Source: Pseudomonas sp. BGI-2 (GTDB lineage Bacteria; Pseudomonadota; Gammaproteobacteria; Pseudomonadales; Pseudomonadaceae). Taken from it: 64,000 nucleotides of DNA. Made by a program: the position numbers and the translations under genes. The stretch is from contig NZ_SISB01000019.1 of NCBI RefSeq assembly GCF_004310295.1, positions 47,995-111,994 on the forward strand. The letters are read 5' to 3'. Shown one piece after another: positions 50,668-60,678 of this stretch; position 1 is the first letter of the stretch; each line of letters opens with the position of its first letter. The notes under the pieces are model-generated. The model searched no databases and was not told the origin of the DNA. It saw only the letters and a program-made list of their open reading frames with translations.

Positions 50668-51312
50668 TTAGCGCGTACCGAAGACCACCATGGTCTTGCC
50701 TTTGACGTCCACCAGGTTGCGTTCTTCCAGATCCTTGAGCACGCGACCGACCATCTCACGTGAACAACCGACAATTCGGCCGATTTCCTGGCGGGTCACT
50801 TTTATCTGCATGCCGTCCGGGTGGGTCATGGCATCCGGCTGTTTGCACAACTCCAGCAGGCAGCGGGCGACGCGGCCAGTGACGTCGAAGAAGGCCAGGT
50901 CACCGACCTTGCGCGTGGTATTGCGCAGACGCTGTGCGATTTGTCCGCTGAGCACGTAAAGAATGTCTGGATCTTGCTGGGACAGCTCGCGGAATTTTGC
51001 GTAGCTGATTTCCGCCACTTCACACTCGATCTTCGCGCGCACCCAGGCGCTGCGCTCCTGTTCCAGGCCAGCCTGTTCGAACAGACCCAACTCACCGAAA
51101 AAGTCCCCGGAGTTCAGGTAGGCGATGATCATTTCGCGGCCGTCGTCATCCTCGATCAGGATCGTGACGGAGCCTTTGATGATGAAGAACAGCGTTTCCG
51201 AGCGATCACCGGCACAAATGATGTTGCTCTTGGCCGCATAACGACGGCGCTGGCAATGCATCAACAGCTTGTCGAGGTTCTTGATTTTGGGGGTTGGGGC
51301 AATAGCAACCAT
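50668..51312 (-). CDS. vfr: cAMP-responsive global regulator Vfr (CRP family)
   Basis: 214 residues, the length of Vfr. The start at 51312 removes an implausible 23-residue extension. The cyclic-nucleotide domain has [20 protein letters not shown] with the Arg-Ser pair that contacts cAMP phosphate and ribose. A long dimer helix follows, and the helix-turn-helix is [20 protein letters not shown]. In P. aeruginosa it controls virulence, quorum sensing and type III secretion; in P. fluorescens its regulon is less known. Divergent from the osmC-type gene with a 235-base shared region, where an autoregulatory site is expected but was not located. Confidence 0.95.
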   Translation of the reverse strand: MVAIAPTPKIKNLDKLLMHCQRRRYAAKSNIICAGDRSETLFFIIKGSVTILIEDDDGREMIIAYLNSGDFFGELGLFEQAGLEQERSAWVRAKIECEVAEISYAKFRELSQQDPDILYVLSGQIAQRLRNTTRKVGDLAFFDVTGRVARCLLELCKQPDAMTHPDGMQIKVTRQEIGRIVGCSREMVGRVLKDLEERNLVDVKGKTMVVFGTR

Positions 51313-51547
51313 GGTTGTATCCCGAAAAGACTTCACGGTGTGTTTGGTTTTTTTATGAGTCGCAGACGACGGTTGCGGCAAAGGCTGGCCAAGCGCCAGC
51401 GAATTGGCGCCAGCTTAACAGACACTTCCTGCAATATTCGAGCATTTACCTACGGCTCGGAAGGTTATGTCCTATAAATGCCGGGCACTGTCAATCCAAG
51501 CCCCTGTGCTAAGCTGGCGACCCTTTTTTATGCAGTGGAGTCTGGCG

Positions 51548-51970
51548 ATGAAGGCACGCATCCAATGGGCTGGCGAAGCCATGTTCCTCGGTGAATCCGG
51601 CAGCGGTCACGTCGTGGTCATGGACGGTCCGCCCGATGCAGGCGGTCGCAACCTGGGTGTCCGGCCGATGGAAATGCTCCTGCTGGGTGTCGGCGGTTGC
51701 AGCAATTTCGACGTGGTCAGCATCCTCAAGAAGTCCCGTCAGGCCGTCGAAAGCTGTGAAGCCTTCCTCGAAGCCGAGCGTGCAACCGAAGATCCGAAAG
51801 TCTTCACCAAGATCCACATGCACTTCGTGGTCAAGGGCCGCGGGCTGAAAGAAGCCCAGGTCAAACGCGCTATCGAACTGTCCGCCGAGAAGTATTGCTC
51901 GGCGTCGATCATGCTTGGCGCGGCGGGCGTAGCGATTACCCACGACTACGAGATCATCGAACTCGGTTGA
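51548..51970 (+). CDS. OsmC/Ohr family protein
   Basis: 140 residues; GGAG at 51537-51540 supports the ATG at 51548. RPMEMLLLGVGGCSNFDVVS contains the first conserved peroxidatic Cys, and EKYCSASIMLGAAGV the second. This is the YhfA-like branch of the OsmC family, thiol peroxidases or related redox proteins acting in the cytoplasm. Adjacent vfr and speD in the same order as PAO1. Substrate unknown. Confidence 0.88.
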   Translation: MKARIQWAGEAMFLGESGSGHVVVMDGPPDAGGRNLGVRPMEMLLLGVGGCSNFDVVSILKKSRQAVESCEAFLEAERATEDPKVFTKIHMHFVVKGRGLKEAQVKRAIELSAEKYCSASIMLGAAGVAITHDYEIIELG

Positions 51971-52208
51971 ATCGACATTCAACTATCATAAAAGCAGTGC
52001 AGACTCTGGCGATCCCAAGCTGACGTCTGCATAATGCGCCACTTTTTTCAGGGTCGTGGCCCGTCATCAACAGGCTGCACACCCGAACAGACAACCAAAA
52101 TCGCGATCGCGAAGAGGTGTTAACCGTCCTACGCAGGTGCGTTGTTCGCATCTGACGGGCATGCTTGATCACGCGGCCCGGGCCGCAATACATAGAGAGT
52201 TTTTAACG

Positions 52209-53003
52209 GTGAAAAGCAAACTCAAGCTCCACGGGTTCAATAACCTGACAAAGACCTTGAGCTTCAACATCTATGACATCTGCTATGCGGAAACCCCGCA
52301 AGACCAACAGGCTTACGTTGAGTACATCAATGAAGAGTACAACGCGAAGCGCCTGACGCAGATCCTCACAGAAGTTGTCGATATCATTGGTGCCAACATC
52401 CTGAACATCGCCAGTCAGGACTACGATCCACAGGGTGCCAGCGTCACGATTCTGATCTCGGAAGAGCCGGTAACCCCGACCGACAGCCAGATCGAAGAGT
52501 CGCCGGGTCCGTTGCCCGAGATTATCCTGGCCCACCTCGACAAGAGCCACATCACGGTGCATACCTACCCGGAAATCCATCCGGACGACGGCATTGCGAC
52601 ATTCCGTGTGGACATCGACGTGTCGACCTGTGGCGTCATTTCACCGCTTAAGGCGCTCAACTTCCTGATTCACCAGTTCGATTCGGACATCGTGACCGTG
52701 GATTATCGCGTGCGCGGTTTCACCCGTGACGTCGAAGGCAACAAGCACTTCATCGATCACGAAATCAACTCGATCCAGAACTACCTCTCCGACGACACCC
52801 GCGACGCGTACCAGATGACCGACGTGAACGTGTACCAGGAAAACCTGTTCCACACCAAAATGCTGTTGAAGAACTTCGAACTGGATAACTACCTGTTCGG
52901 TGACGCGACCAACAACCTGTCCCCTGAGCAGCGTGCTCAAGTGACTGATCGTGTGAAACACGAAATGCTCGAAATCTTCTACGCGCGCAACATGCCGACC
53001 TAA
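52209..53003 (+). CDS. speD: S-adenosylmethionine decarboxylase proenzyme (GTG start)
   Basis: 264 residues, E. coli-type SpeD. It makes decarboxylated S-adenosylmethionine for spermidine synthesis. The chain self-cleaves between Lys112 and Ser113 in [13 protein letters not shown], where Ser becomes the pyruvoyl group. [16 protein letters not shown] and the [15 protein letters not shown] segment follow. The GTG at 52209 matches the family N-terminus [20 protein letters not shown]; an upstream frame to 52056 does not. Strong terminator at 53019. Confidence 0.97.
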   Translation: MKSKLKLHGFNNLTKTLSFNIYDICYAETPQDQQAYVEYINEEYNAKRLTQILTEVVDIIGANILNIASQDYDPQGASVTILISEEPVTPTDSQIEESPGPLPEIILAHLDKSHITVHTYPEIHPDDGIATFRVDIDVSTCGVISPLKALNFLIHQFDSDIVTVDYRVRGFTRDVEGNKHFIDHEINSIQNYLSDDTRDAYQMTDVNVYQENLFHTKMLLKNFELDNYLFGDATNNLSPEQRAQVTDRVKHEMLEIFYARNMPT

Positions 53004-53018
53004 GATTTTCGGATAAAA

Positions 53019-53052
53019 AAAAGGCGACTACCTCACGGCAGTCGCCTTTTTC
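53019..53052 (+). terminator. Terminator of speD
   Basis: AAAAAGGCGACT and AGTCGCCTTTTT form a twelve-pair stem with a ten-base loop, fifteen bases after the stop, followed by TTTCATG. Confidence 0.92.
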
Positions 53053-53070
53053 ATGTCTGTCGCAAACTCC

Positions 53071-53176
53071 TTGTAGGAGCGAGGCTTGCCCGCGAAGAAC
53101 GATAACGCGGTGTTTCGGTGAAACCTTGTAGCGGCCTCCGCGGGCAAGTCGGGTCGCCGCATCGCTCGCTCCTACG
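53071..53176. repeat. REPIN 8 (imperfect, larger spacer)
   Basis: TTGTAGGAGCGAGGCTTGCC (53071-53090) faces a partial inverse ending GCTCGCTCCTAC (53165-53175). CCGCGGGCAAGTCGGGTCGC in between suggests a nested or decayed second element. It lies between the convergent speD and coq7 genes. Confidence 0.75.
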
Positions 53177-53190
53177 AAAAGCCCCTTGAA

Positions 53191-53838
53191 TCAGATCCGA
53201 TAAGTACTCTTGGTCATCACTTTAGCCATCAAGCTCATCCCGAACTTCACAGGTGCCGGAAAACGAAAGCCTCCAGCCTCCAGCGCGCTTTCAGCATGGT
53301 GCTCTTCATCAATCCGCATCTGCTCAAGAATCGCTCGGGACTTTTCGTCTTCCGCCGGCAATTGCTCAAGGTGCTCGTTCAAGTGTTTGCACACCTGATG
53401 CTCGGTGGCGGCCACGAAACCCAGGCTGACCTTGTCGCTGATCAATCCGGCCACCGCACCAATTCCGAACGACATGCCGTAGAACAGCGGGTTGAGAATG
53501 CTGGTGTGGCTGCCCAGTTGTTTGATGCGTTGCTCGCACCAGACCAGGTGATCAATTTCTTCTTCGGCAGCATGTTCCATGGCGGCACGCACGTGCGGCA
53601 GCTTGGCGGTCAGGGCCTGACCCTGATACAGCGCCTGGGCACAGACTTCACCGGTATGGTTGATGCGCATCAAGCCGGCAACGTGGCGGGTGTCTTCGTC
53701 ACTCATTTGCGCATCCGGCTGCACGATGGCGGGCGACGGACGGTACGGCTGGCCACTGAAGGGCAGCAACGTACGCATCGCGGCATCGGCTTGCAGCAGA
53801 AGACGGTCAATCGGCGAGTAGTGACGCTGGGTAGTCAT
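53191..53838 (-). CDS. coq7: 2-polyprenyl-3-methyl-6-methoxy-1,4-benzoquinone monooxygenase Coq7
   Basis: 215 residues, soluble or membrane-associated di-iron enzyme of ubiquinone synthesis (C6 hydroxylation). Iron ligands are seen in [17 protein letters not shown] (Glu), [14 protein letters not shown] (Glu, His) and [17 protein letters not shown] (E-x-x-H). UbiF-type flavin enzymes do the same step in E. coli; the di-iron type is usual in Pseudomonas. Confidence 0.96.
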   Translation of the reverse strand: MTTQRHYSPIDRLLLQADAAMRTLLPFSGQPYRPSPAIVQPDAQMSDEDTRHVAGLMRINHTGEVCAQALYQGQALTAKLPHVRAAMEHAAEEEIDHLVWCEQRIKQLGSHTSILNPLFYGMSFGIGAVAGLISDKVSLGFVAATEHQVCKHLNEHLEQLPAEDEKSRAILEQMRIDEEHHAESALEAGGFRFPAPVKFGMSLMAKVMTKSTYRI

Positions 53839-53930
53839 GCTGACCTCCGGGAAGAATCTCGGCGGCCAGTTTAACCCAATCGGCCGGGGAAGGTTTGCGC
53901 TGGGTCATTTCCAGTGGGAGCACCAGCAAA

Positions 53931-54038
53931 CCTGTAGGAGCGAGCGGTGCGGCGATCCGACTTGCCCGCAATTGGTGCGACGCAGTCATCCAAATCGACC
54001 GCGTTATCGTTCTTCGCGGGCAAGCCTCGCTCCTACAA
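53931..54038. repeat. REPIN 9 (decayed)
   Basis: CCTGTAGGAGCGAGCGGTGC (53931) and TTCGCGGGCAAGCCTCGCTC (from 54011 to 54038) form an incomplete inverted pair with a large spacer. Between coq7 and the HIT gene, both on the minus strand. Confidence 0.7.
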
Positions 54039-54055
54039 AGGGCAGGGTCTGTGGA

Positions 54056-54394
54056 TCAGCCCGGCGGCCAGTGCATCTGGCGCTGACCCAGCACATGCAT
54101 ATGAATGTGATAGACAGTCTGCCCACCTTCTTCATTGCAGTTCATGACAACGCGGAAGCCTTTTTCGCAGCCCAGTTCCAGGGCGAGGCGCTGGGCAGTG
54201 AACAGAATATGCCCGGCCAATGCCTTATCGTCCTCGGTGAGGTCGTTAAGGGTGCGCACCGCTTTTTTCGGAATGACCAGAAAATGCACCGGTGCCTGTG
54301 GGGCGATGTCGTGGAAGGCCAGTACCTGGTCGTCCTCGTAAATGATCTTGGCCGGGATTTCCCGGTTGATGATCTTGGTGAACAGAGTATCCAC
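54056..54394 (-). CDS. HIT (histidine triad) family hydrolase, GTG start
   Basis: 112 residues from GTG 54394, with GGAG nine bases upstream; a frame to 54436 would skip the Shine-Dalgarno. The sequence FTKIINREIPAKIIYEDDQ and the triad VYHIHMHVLG, with its H-x-H-x-H, place it in the HINT/PKCI-like branch. It hydrolyses adenosine 5'-monophosphoramidates or similar small nucleotides in the cytoplasm. Same position as PA0656. Its stop is next to REPIN 9. Confidence 0.92.
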   Translation of the reverse strand: MDTLFTKIINREIPAKIIYEDDQVLAFHDIAPQAPVHFLVIPKKAVRTLNDLTEDDKALAGHILFTAQRLALELGCEKGFRVVMNCNEEGGQTVYHIHMHVLGQRQMHWPPG

Positions 54395-54475
54395 AGCTGT
54401 TTTCTCCGTTGTTTGGGCTGGCCTGAGTGTACTCATGGGTTACCCTCGAGCCCAGCCATTTACTTTCAGGTCTGG

Positions 54476-55264
54476 TCAGCGCGGGCAGTAGGCCTTGTTG
54501 ACCATGCCAGCGATTGTCCGGATCAACCAGCGAGAGCCGAGCCGCGGCAGAAGGGCGCGCCAGCGGTTCCCTCGACCCGGAATGATGATCGCGCGATTTT
54601 TCTCCATGGCCCGCACGGTATACAGCGCCACTTCTTCGGGACTCATCAGCATTTTGCTGTCGGCCAGTTTGCCGGTGTTCAATTGCGCGGTGCGGAAGAA
54701 CCCCGTACGTGTCGGGCCGGGGCAAAGCACCGAGACCTTGACCGCACATTTCTTCAGCTCGACGCGCAACCCTTCGGAAAAGTGCAGCACGTAGGCTTTG
54801 CTGGCGTAATACGTGCTCATCCACGGCCCGGGGTGGAATGCCGCCATTGAAGCGACGTTCAGAATCTGCCCGCCCCCCTGCAAGGCCATGCTGTTTCCGA
54901 TGGCATGGCACAAACGGGTGAGTGCCAGGATGTTCACTTCGATCAGGTCCTGCTCGGTCATCCAGTCCTGGGCCAGAAATGGCCCGCAGGTGCCGATGCC
55001 GGCGCAGTTGATCAGCAAATCGATTTGCCGGTCACCTTCTTCCAGTTCCAGCAGGAACCCGGACAGTCGTAACGGCTCACCAAGGTCGCAGGCGCGGAAC
55101 AAGATTTCCACGCCAAACCGTTGGGTCAGTTCAATTGCAATACTTTCCAGCTGATCACGTTGACGGGCCACCAGAATCAGGCTGCGGCCACGGCGGGCCA
55201 GCGCTTCGGCCATCGCCAGGCCGATGCCGCTGGAAGCACCAGTGATCAGAGCGTAACGGGTCAT
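54476..55264 (-). CDS. Short-chain dehydrogenase/reductase
   Basis: 262 residues, start at 55264 with GGAG seven bases before; four extra residues upstream are not supported. Classical SDR: TGASSGIGLAMAEALARRGR binds NADP (Arg at the second strand, LVARQRDQL), NCAGIG is the NNAG element, and the active site YYASKAYVLHF provides Tyr and Lys, with Ser in NVASMAAFHPG. The substrate is not known. Same neighbourhood as PA0658. Confidence 0.92.
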   Translation of the reverse strand: MTRYALITGASSGIGLAMAEALARRGRSLILVARQRDQLESIAIELTQRFGVEILFRACDLGEPLRLSGFLLELEEGDRQIDLLINCAGIGTCGPFLAQDWMTEQDLIEVNILALTRLCHAIGNSMALQGGGQILNVASMAAFHPGPWMSTYYASKAYVLHFSEGLRVELKKCAVKVSVLCPGPTRTGFFRTAQLNTGKLADSKMLMSPEEVALYTVRAMEKNRAIIIPGRGNRWRALLPRLGSRWLIRTIAGMVNKAYCPR

Positions 55265-55359
55265 GCAGTTCTCCATCGCAACAGCTCCGCGCCGGCGACG
55301 CGGGTGTCACGGGCGGGGAGCGCTGTTCATACTTTCGCAGAGTCTACAGGGGCGGGGGC

Positions 55360-56304
55360 TTATTCGGCTTCATCGTCTGCAGAGTCGGGTGCTTGCTCGG
55401 CCTCTGCGGCCGGCTCGACTTCAACTTCTTCGGTAGTCACCGAGCTACTGTCAAAGCTGGTTTCGGCCGCGGTTTCATACTCTTCCTGGATCGCCGTAAG
55501 ACCTCCTGCCAGTGCGCCAATCAAGACGATGGCAATCAACACGACCCACAGCGAAGACAGCACTTTGACCGCTGTGGTGTTAGGTGGAGGTGGTGCGCCA
55601 TATTGATTGGCGATGTTGGTGCCCGGAGCGATCATGATCACAAACGGGAAGAAGCTGCCCACGAACGGGACCAGGTTCAGCAGCCAGAGCCAGCCGGACC
55701 AGCCGATGTCATGCAGACGCTGAACGCTGATCTGAATGCTCACGACCGCCATGGCAATGAACAGGGTGAATGCCACCAAGCCCCCGAGAATCAGGCCAGT
55801 GGTCGAATCGGCGCTGATGATGGCGAAGGCGAAAATGGCCAATAGCGAACCGACGGCCAGCGTGACCAGCGTCAGGGACATCGTCCAGGCCAGATAACGC
55901 AAACGACCGATGCGGCCTTCGACGCTGAATGGCTTGAGTGGAGCGTACGCGGGCAAGCTTTCGCCGACAGTGGCCCGGGGCGGTGCGTAAGGGGATGCGG
56001 GGTCGGCGAATACCGGTTGGCTGCTGGCGGGCGCGTGTTCGCGGGCGTCGGCCAGGTTCAGCTCTATGGATGATTCACTTTCGATGCGAGCATCGATGCC
56101 GGTTTTGTTCAGCGCCTGAAGGTAAGTTTGCGCGTCAACTTGCGACAGGTCTTGTTTGAGCGTAACCGTCTTGCCAGTGAACAGTCGCTCGACAGCCGCG
56201 ACCTCACTTTTGTACAGCGCGGCCAGATTCTGTCTGGCGGTGGTGACGTCAACGCCTGGCAGCAGAGCGCCGTCGAACACGATCTTGAAACGGTTGTCGC
56301 TCAT
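55360..56304 (-). CDS. DUF805 domain membrane protein
   Basis: 314 residues. An N-terminal cytoplasmic region of about 75 residues (SDNRFKIVFDGALLPGVDVT) and a polar linker lead to a DUF805 domain (about 125-270). It begins with the typical GRIGRLRYLAWTM and contains four hydrophobic helices and the motif QRLHDIGWSGWLWLLNLVP. The tail is acidic (EEVEVEPAAEAEQAPDSADD). Likely an inner-membrane protein of unknown function. Confidence 0.87.
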   Translation of the reverse strand: MSDNRFKIVFDGALLPGVDVTTARQNLAALYKSEVAAVERLFTGKTVTLKQDLSQVDAQTYLQALNKTGIDARIESESSIELNLADAREHAPASSQPVFADPASPYAPPRATVGESLPAYAPLKPFSVEGRIGRLRYLAWTMSLTLVTLAVGSLLAIFAFAIISADSTTGLILGGLVAFTLFIAMAVVSIQISVQRLHDIGWSGWLWLLNLVPFVGSFFPFVIMIAPGTNIANQYGAPPPPNTTAVKVLSSLWVVLIAIVLIGALAGGLTAIQEEYETAAETSFDSSSVTTEEVEVEPAAEAEQAPDSADDEAE

Positions 56305-56396
56305 TGCGAGGCATCCTTGTCGCGAGTTTTTGAATGAGGAAATGTTACGGGCATGGAGTGTAAGGCCAGCCGGAGCGGGCTGGCCAAACTTTCATC

Positions 56397-57365
56397 TCAG
56401 CGCGGCCAGCGTTTAGGCAGCTGTGCCGCCAGTTCCAGTGCCTTGCGGTACTCCGCGTCCAGCCGTGCGACCAATTGATCGACGCTCGGCAAATCATCGA
56501 TTTCCCCGACACCCTGGCCCGCGGACCATACGGTTTTCCAGGCTTTGGCTTCATCGCTGATGGGTTTGAGTTTGGAGCCGAAGTCGACCTCGCCTTTGCC
56601 TTGCAGTGCCGCCATGTCAAAACCGGCAGCCTCCAGGCTTTGACGCATGAAACTCGCCGGTACACCCGAGACCGCCGGAGTATGGACGATGTCCGCGGCT
56701 CTGGAATTCAGCAACATCTCTTTGTAGGCGTCAGGCGCATGACTTTCAGTGGTGCCGATAAATCGCGTACCGAAGTAGGCCAGATCCGCGCCAAGCAATT
56801 GCGCCGCAAGAACCTCGTGGCCGTGGTTCAGGCAGCCCGCCAATAGCAGGGTCTTGTCGAAAAACTGGCGAATCTCGGCAATCAGCGAGAACGGGCTCCA
56901 GGTCCCGGCGTGTCCACCGGCGCCTGCTGCCACGGCGATCAAACCGTCCACACCGGCTTCGGCGGCTTTCTCGGCATGTCGACGCGTTGTCACGTCATGG
57001 AACACCAGGCCGCCATAGCTGTGGACGGCGTCGACCAGTTCTTTCACGGCGCCGAGGCTGGTGATCACGATCGGCACTTTATGCTCGACGCAGATAGCAA
57101 GGTCCGCTTGCAGTCGCGGGTTGCTGTTGTGGACGATCAGGTTCACCGCGTAAGGCGCCGGGTTCTCCAGTGTCGCCAACCCTGCTTCGATCTCTTCCAG
57201 CCAGGCCTTGAAGCCACTGCTCTCGCGCTGGTTCAGCGCGGGGAAACTGCCCACCACGCCGTTACGGCAGCAGGCGAGCACCAATTGCGGATTGGAAATC
57301 AGGAACATCGGCGCAGCCACCACGGGCAGGCGCAAACGTTGTTCGAGCAAAGCGGGCAGCGACAT
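56397..57365 (-). CDS. Nitronate monooxygenase family protein (FMN)
   Basis: 322 residues, TIM-barrel flavoprotein. LPVVAAPMFLISNPQLVLAC starts the barrel, AVAAGAGGHAGTWSPFSLI includes the Gly-rich phosphate-binding loop with the catalytic-region His, and LLGADLAYFGTRFIGTTESH binds FMN. Oxidises nitroalkanes/nitronates or acts as an enoyl reductase-like enzyme; annotation is often generic. Homolog of PA0660 by position. Confidence 0.88.
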   Translation of the reverse strand: MSLPALLEQRLRLPVVAAPMFLISNPQLVLACCRNGVVGSFPALNQRESSGFKAWLEEIEAGLATLENPAPYAVNLIVHNSNPRLQADLAICVEHKVPIVITSLGAVKELVDAVHSYGGLVFHDVTTRRHAEKAAEAGVDGLIAVAAGAGGHAGTWSPFSLIAEIRQFFDKTLLLAGCLNHGHEVLAAQLLGADLAYFGTRFIGTTESHAPDAYKEMLLNSRAADIVHTPAVSGVPASFMRQSLEAAGFDMAALQGKGEVDFGSKLKPISDEAKAWKTVWSAGQGVGEIDDLPSVDQLVARLDAEYRKALELAAQLPKRWPR

Positions 57366-57398
57366 TGGAAGTACCCCGGTGAGTTGTGCCTATTGGAG

Positions 57399-57827
57399 TT
57401 AGAACGGCCGAACGACGACCAGAATTACGATAGCCAGCAATATCAGAACCGGCACTTCATTGAACCAGCGATAAAAGACATGGCTGCGGGTGTTTTCGCC
57501 ACGGGCAAAACGTTTTACCTGTGCGCCGCACATGTGGTGGTAGCCAATCAGGATCACCACCAGCGTCAACTTGGCATGAATCCAGGCACCTTGACTGAAA
57601 ATGCTTGGGTTAAGCCAGATCAGCGCGATACCGAAAATCAGGGTGGCGATCATCGCCGGGCCCATGATGCCGCGGTACAGCTTTCGCTCCATGATGCTGA
57701 AGCGTTCCTTGCTGACGGTGTCTTCGCTTTGGGCGTGATAAACGAACAGGCGCGGCAGGTAAAACAGGCCGGCAAACCAGCAGACCATGCTGATGATATG
57801 AAGCGCTTTGAGCCACAGATAAAGCAT
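57399..57827 (-). CDS. hemJ: Protoporphyrinogen oxidase HemJ
   Basis: 142 residues with four membrane helices. LKALHIISMVCWFAGLFYLP contains the conserved His, and the later WIHAKLTLVVILIGYHHMCG the second His/Lys group. HemJ oxidises protoporphyrinogen IX to protoporphyrin IX in heme synthesis in bacteria lacking HemG/HemY. CopD-like membrane proteins are the alternative label, but the short length and motifs fit HemJ. Divergent from argC. Confidence 0.9.
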   Translation of the reverse strand: MLYLWLKALHIISMVCWFAGLFYLPRLFVYHAQSEDTVSKERFSIMERKLYRGIMGPAMIATLIFGIALIWLNPSIFSQGAWIHAKLTLVVILIGYHHMCGAQVKRFARGENTRSHVFYRWFNEVPVLILLAIVILVVVRPF

Positions 57828-57962
57828 TTTTAGTTATTCCCAGGTTCACGGTAGCCCGAATAGTAGAGGCTTGAGCCGCCGCACGTCACCTTGACAGTTG
57901 TCGCAGGGCTGCGCGGCCCCTATTATCGACGGCTTTCCAGTGGGTTCGTTGAGGGCAGGTTT

Positions 57963-58997
57963 ATGGTCAAGGTCGGTATCGTCGGCGGCACGGGTTACAC
58001 CGGTGTCGAACTGCTGCGTCTGTTGGCACAGCATCCGCAAGCTGAAGTGGTAGTGATCACTTCCCGATCCGAGGCCGGACTTGCCGTGGCTGATATGTAC
58101 CCGAACCTGCGAGGCCACTACGACGGCCTGGCTTTCAGCGTTCCGGACATCAAGACGCTGGGTGCGTGTGATGTGGTGTTCTTCGCCACGCCTCACGGTG
58201 TTGCTCATGCGCTGGCTGGCGAACTGCTGGCAGCCGGGACCAAGGTCATCGATCTGTCGGCGGACTTCCGTCTGCAAGACCCTGTCGAGTGGGCCAAGTG
58301 GTACGGCCAGCCGCACGGTGCGCCGGAACTGCTGGAAGAAGCGGTCTACGGTTTGCCGGAAGTCAATCGCGAGCAAATCAAGGAAGCTCGCCTGATCGCC
58401 GTCCCGGGTTGCTATCCAACGGCGACGCAGTTGGGTTTCCTGCCGTTGCTCGAAGCGGGCCTGGCCGATACCAGCCGTTTGATCGCTGACTGCAAATCCG
58501 GTGTCAGCGGTGCGGGCCGTGGCGCCTCTGTGGGTTCGCTGTACTCCGAGACGTCGGAAAGCATGAAAGCCTACTCCGTCAAAGGTCACCGTCACTTGCC
58601 GGAAATCCGCCAGGGCCTGCGTCGTGCAGCGGGCAAGGACGTCGGCCTGACCTTCGTTCCACACCTGACGCCTATGATTCGCGGCATTCACTCGACGTTG
58701 TACGCGACCGTCGTCGATCGCTCGGTGGATCTGCAAGCGCTGTTTGAAAAGCGTTACGCCAACGAACCGTTCGTCGACGTAATGCCGGCCGGCAGCCATC
58801 CGGAAACCCGCAGCGTGCGCGGTGCCAACGTTTGCCGTATTGCCGTGCATCGTCCGCAGGACGGTGATCTGGTAGTGGTGTTGTCGGTGATCGATAACCT
58901 GGTCAAAGGTGCGTCGGGTCAGGCGGTGCAGAACCTGAACATCCTGTTTGGTCTGGATGAACGTCTGGGCCTGTCCCACGCCGGTATGCTGCCGTAG
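57963..58997 (+). CDS. argC: N-acetyl-gamma-glutamyl-phosphate reductase
   Basis: 344 residues. The third step of arginine synthesis. [20 protein letters not shown] binds NADPH and [20 protein letters not shown] contains the active-site Cys. HLPEIRQGL holds the conserved His. The ATG at 57963 gives the standard length; the frame is open upstream. Followed by a strong terminator. Confidence 0.98.
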   Translation: MVKVGIVGGTGYTGVELLRLLAQHPQAEVVVITSRSEAGLAVADMYPNLRGHYDGLAFSVPDIKTLGACDVVFFATPHGVAHALAGELLAAGTKVIDLSADFRLQDPVEWAKWYGQPHGAPELLEEAVYGLPEVNREQIKEARLIAVPGCYPTATQLGFLPLLEAGLADTSRLIADCKSGVSGAGRGASVGSLYSETSESMKAYSVKGHRHLPEIRQGLRRAAGKDVGLTFVPHLTPMIRGIHSTLYATVVDRSVDLQALFEKRYANEPFVDVMPAGSHPETRSVRGANVCRIAVHRPQDGDLVVVLSVIDNLVKGASGQAVQNLNILFGLDERLGLSHAGMLP

Positions 58998-59015
58998 GGC
59001 TTTATCCTGGTCAGC

Positions 59016-59042
59016 AAAAAGGCCCGTCTGACGGGCCTTTTT
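59016..59042 (+). terminator. Terminator of argC
   Basis: AAAAAGGCCCGT and ACGGGCCTTTTT form a twelve-pair stem with a three-base loop, 18 bases after the stop. Confidence 0.92.
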
Positions 59043-59084
59043 GCGTTTTGCGCCGGCAATCGGGTTTATTGATATACCGTAACA

Positions 59085-59118
59085 ATAGTTGACCGATTTT
59101 CTAGGAGAAGCGGATAAT
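59085..59118 (+). promoter_or_regulatory. erpA promoter with possible IscR-type box
   Basis: TTGACC at 59089-59094 and GATAAT at 59113-59118 with an 18-base spacer form a good sigma-70 promoter about 50 bases before erpA. The -35 is embedded in ATAGTTGACCGATTTTC, which resembles the half-site of IscR type 1 sites. IscR controls erpA in E. coli. A perfect ATAATGCG/CGCATTAT inverted repeat (59114-59121 with 59130-59137) overlaps the -10 and the start of transcription. Confidence 0.55.
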
Positions 59119-59165
59119 GCGCGTCATCACGCATTATGGCGGCGTAACGCCGGGAGATAGTCAGC

Positions 59166-59516
59166 ATGAGCGTCGAATCCTTCACCCCCACCGCTTTGCA
59201 ATTCACCCACGGTGCCGCGCACAAGGTGAAGAGCCTGGTCGATGAAGAGGGGAATGATCGCTTGAAGCTGCGCGTATTCGTTACGGGTGGCGGTTGTTCA
59301 GGTTTTCAGTACGGCTTCACCTTCGATGAAGAAGTGGCCGATGACGACACCATCGTCGAGCGCGAAGGTGTGAGTCTGGTCGTAGATCCGATGAGCTTCC
59401 AGTACCTGGCCGGTGCCGAGGTGGATTATCAGGAAGGTCTGGAAGGTTCGCGTTTCGTGATCAAGAACCCGAACGCCAGCACCACGTGTGGCTGCGGCTC
59501 TTCGTTCTCGATCTGA
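59166..59516 (+). CDS. erpA: Iron-sulfur cluster insertion protein ErpA
   Basis: 116 residues, A-type carrier. It passes iron-sulfur clusters to targets such as IspG/IspH. The three conserved Cys are in [13 protein letters not shown] (one) and [11 protein letters not shown] (two). Position after argC and before anmK follows PAO1. Promoter features described at 59085. Confidence 0.96.
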   Translation: MSVESFTPTALQFTHGAAHKVKSLVDEEGNDRLKLRVFVTGGGCSGFQYGFTFDEEVADDDTIVEREGVSLVVDPMSFQYLAGAEVDYQEGLEGSRFVIKNPNASTTCGCGSSFSI

Positions 59517-59583
59517 TCGCGCTTCACCGCATTATCAAGCGCCGCATGGCTTCAGGGCTTTGCGGCGTTTTGCTGTGTGGAGT

Positions 59584-60678
<1,095 letters not shown>

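Noticed and set aside
31141..54038. CRISPR array
   Set aside because: The repeats are scattered inverted pairs with no regular spacing or unique spacers, and no cas gene was seen.
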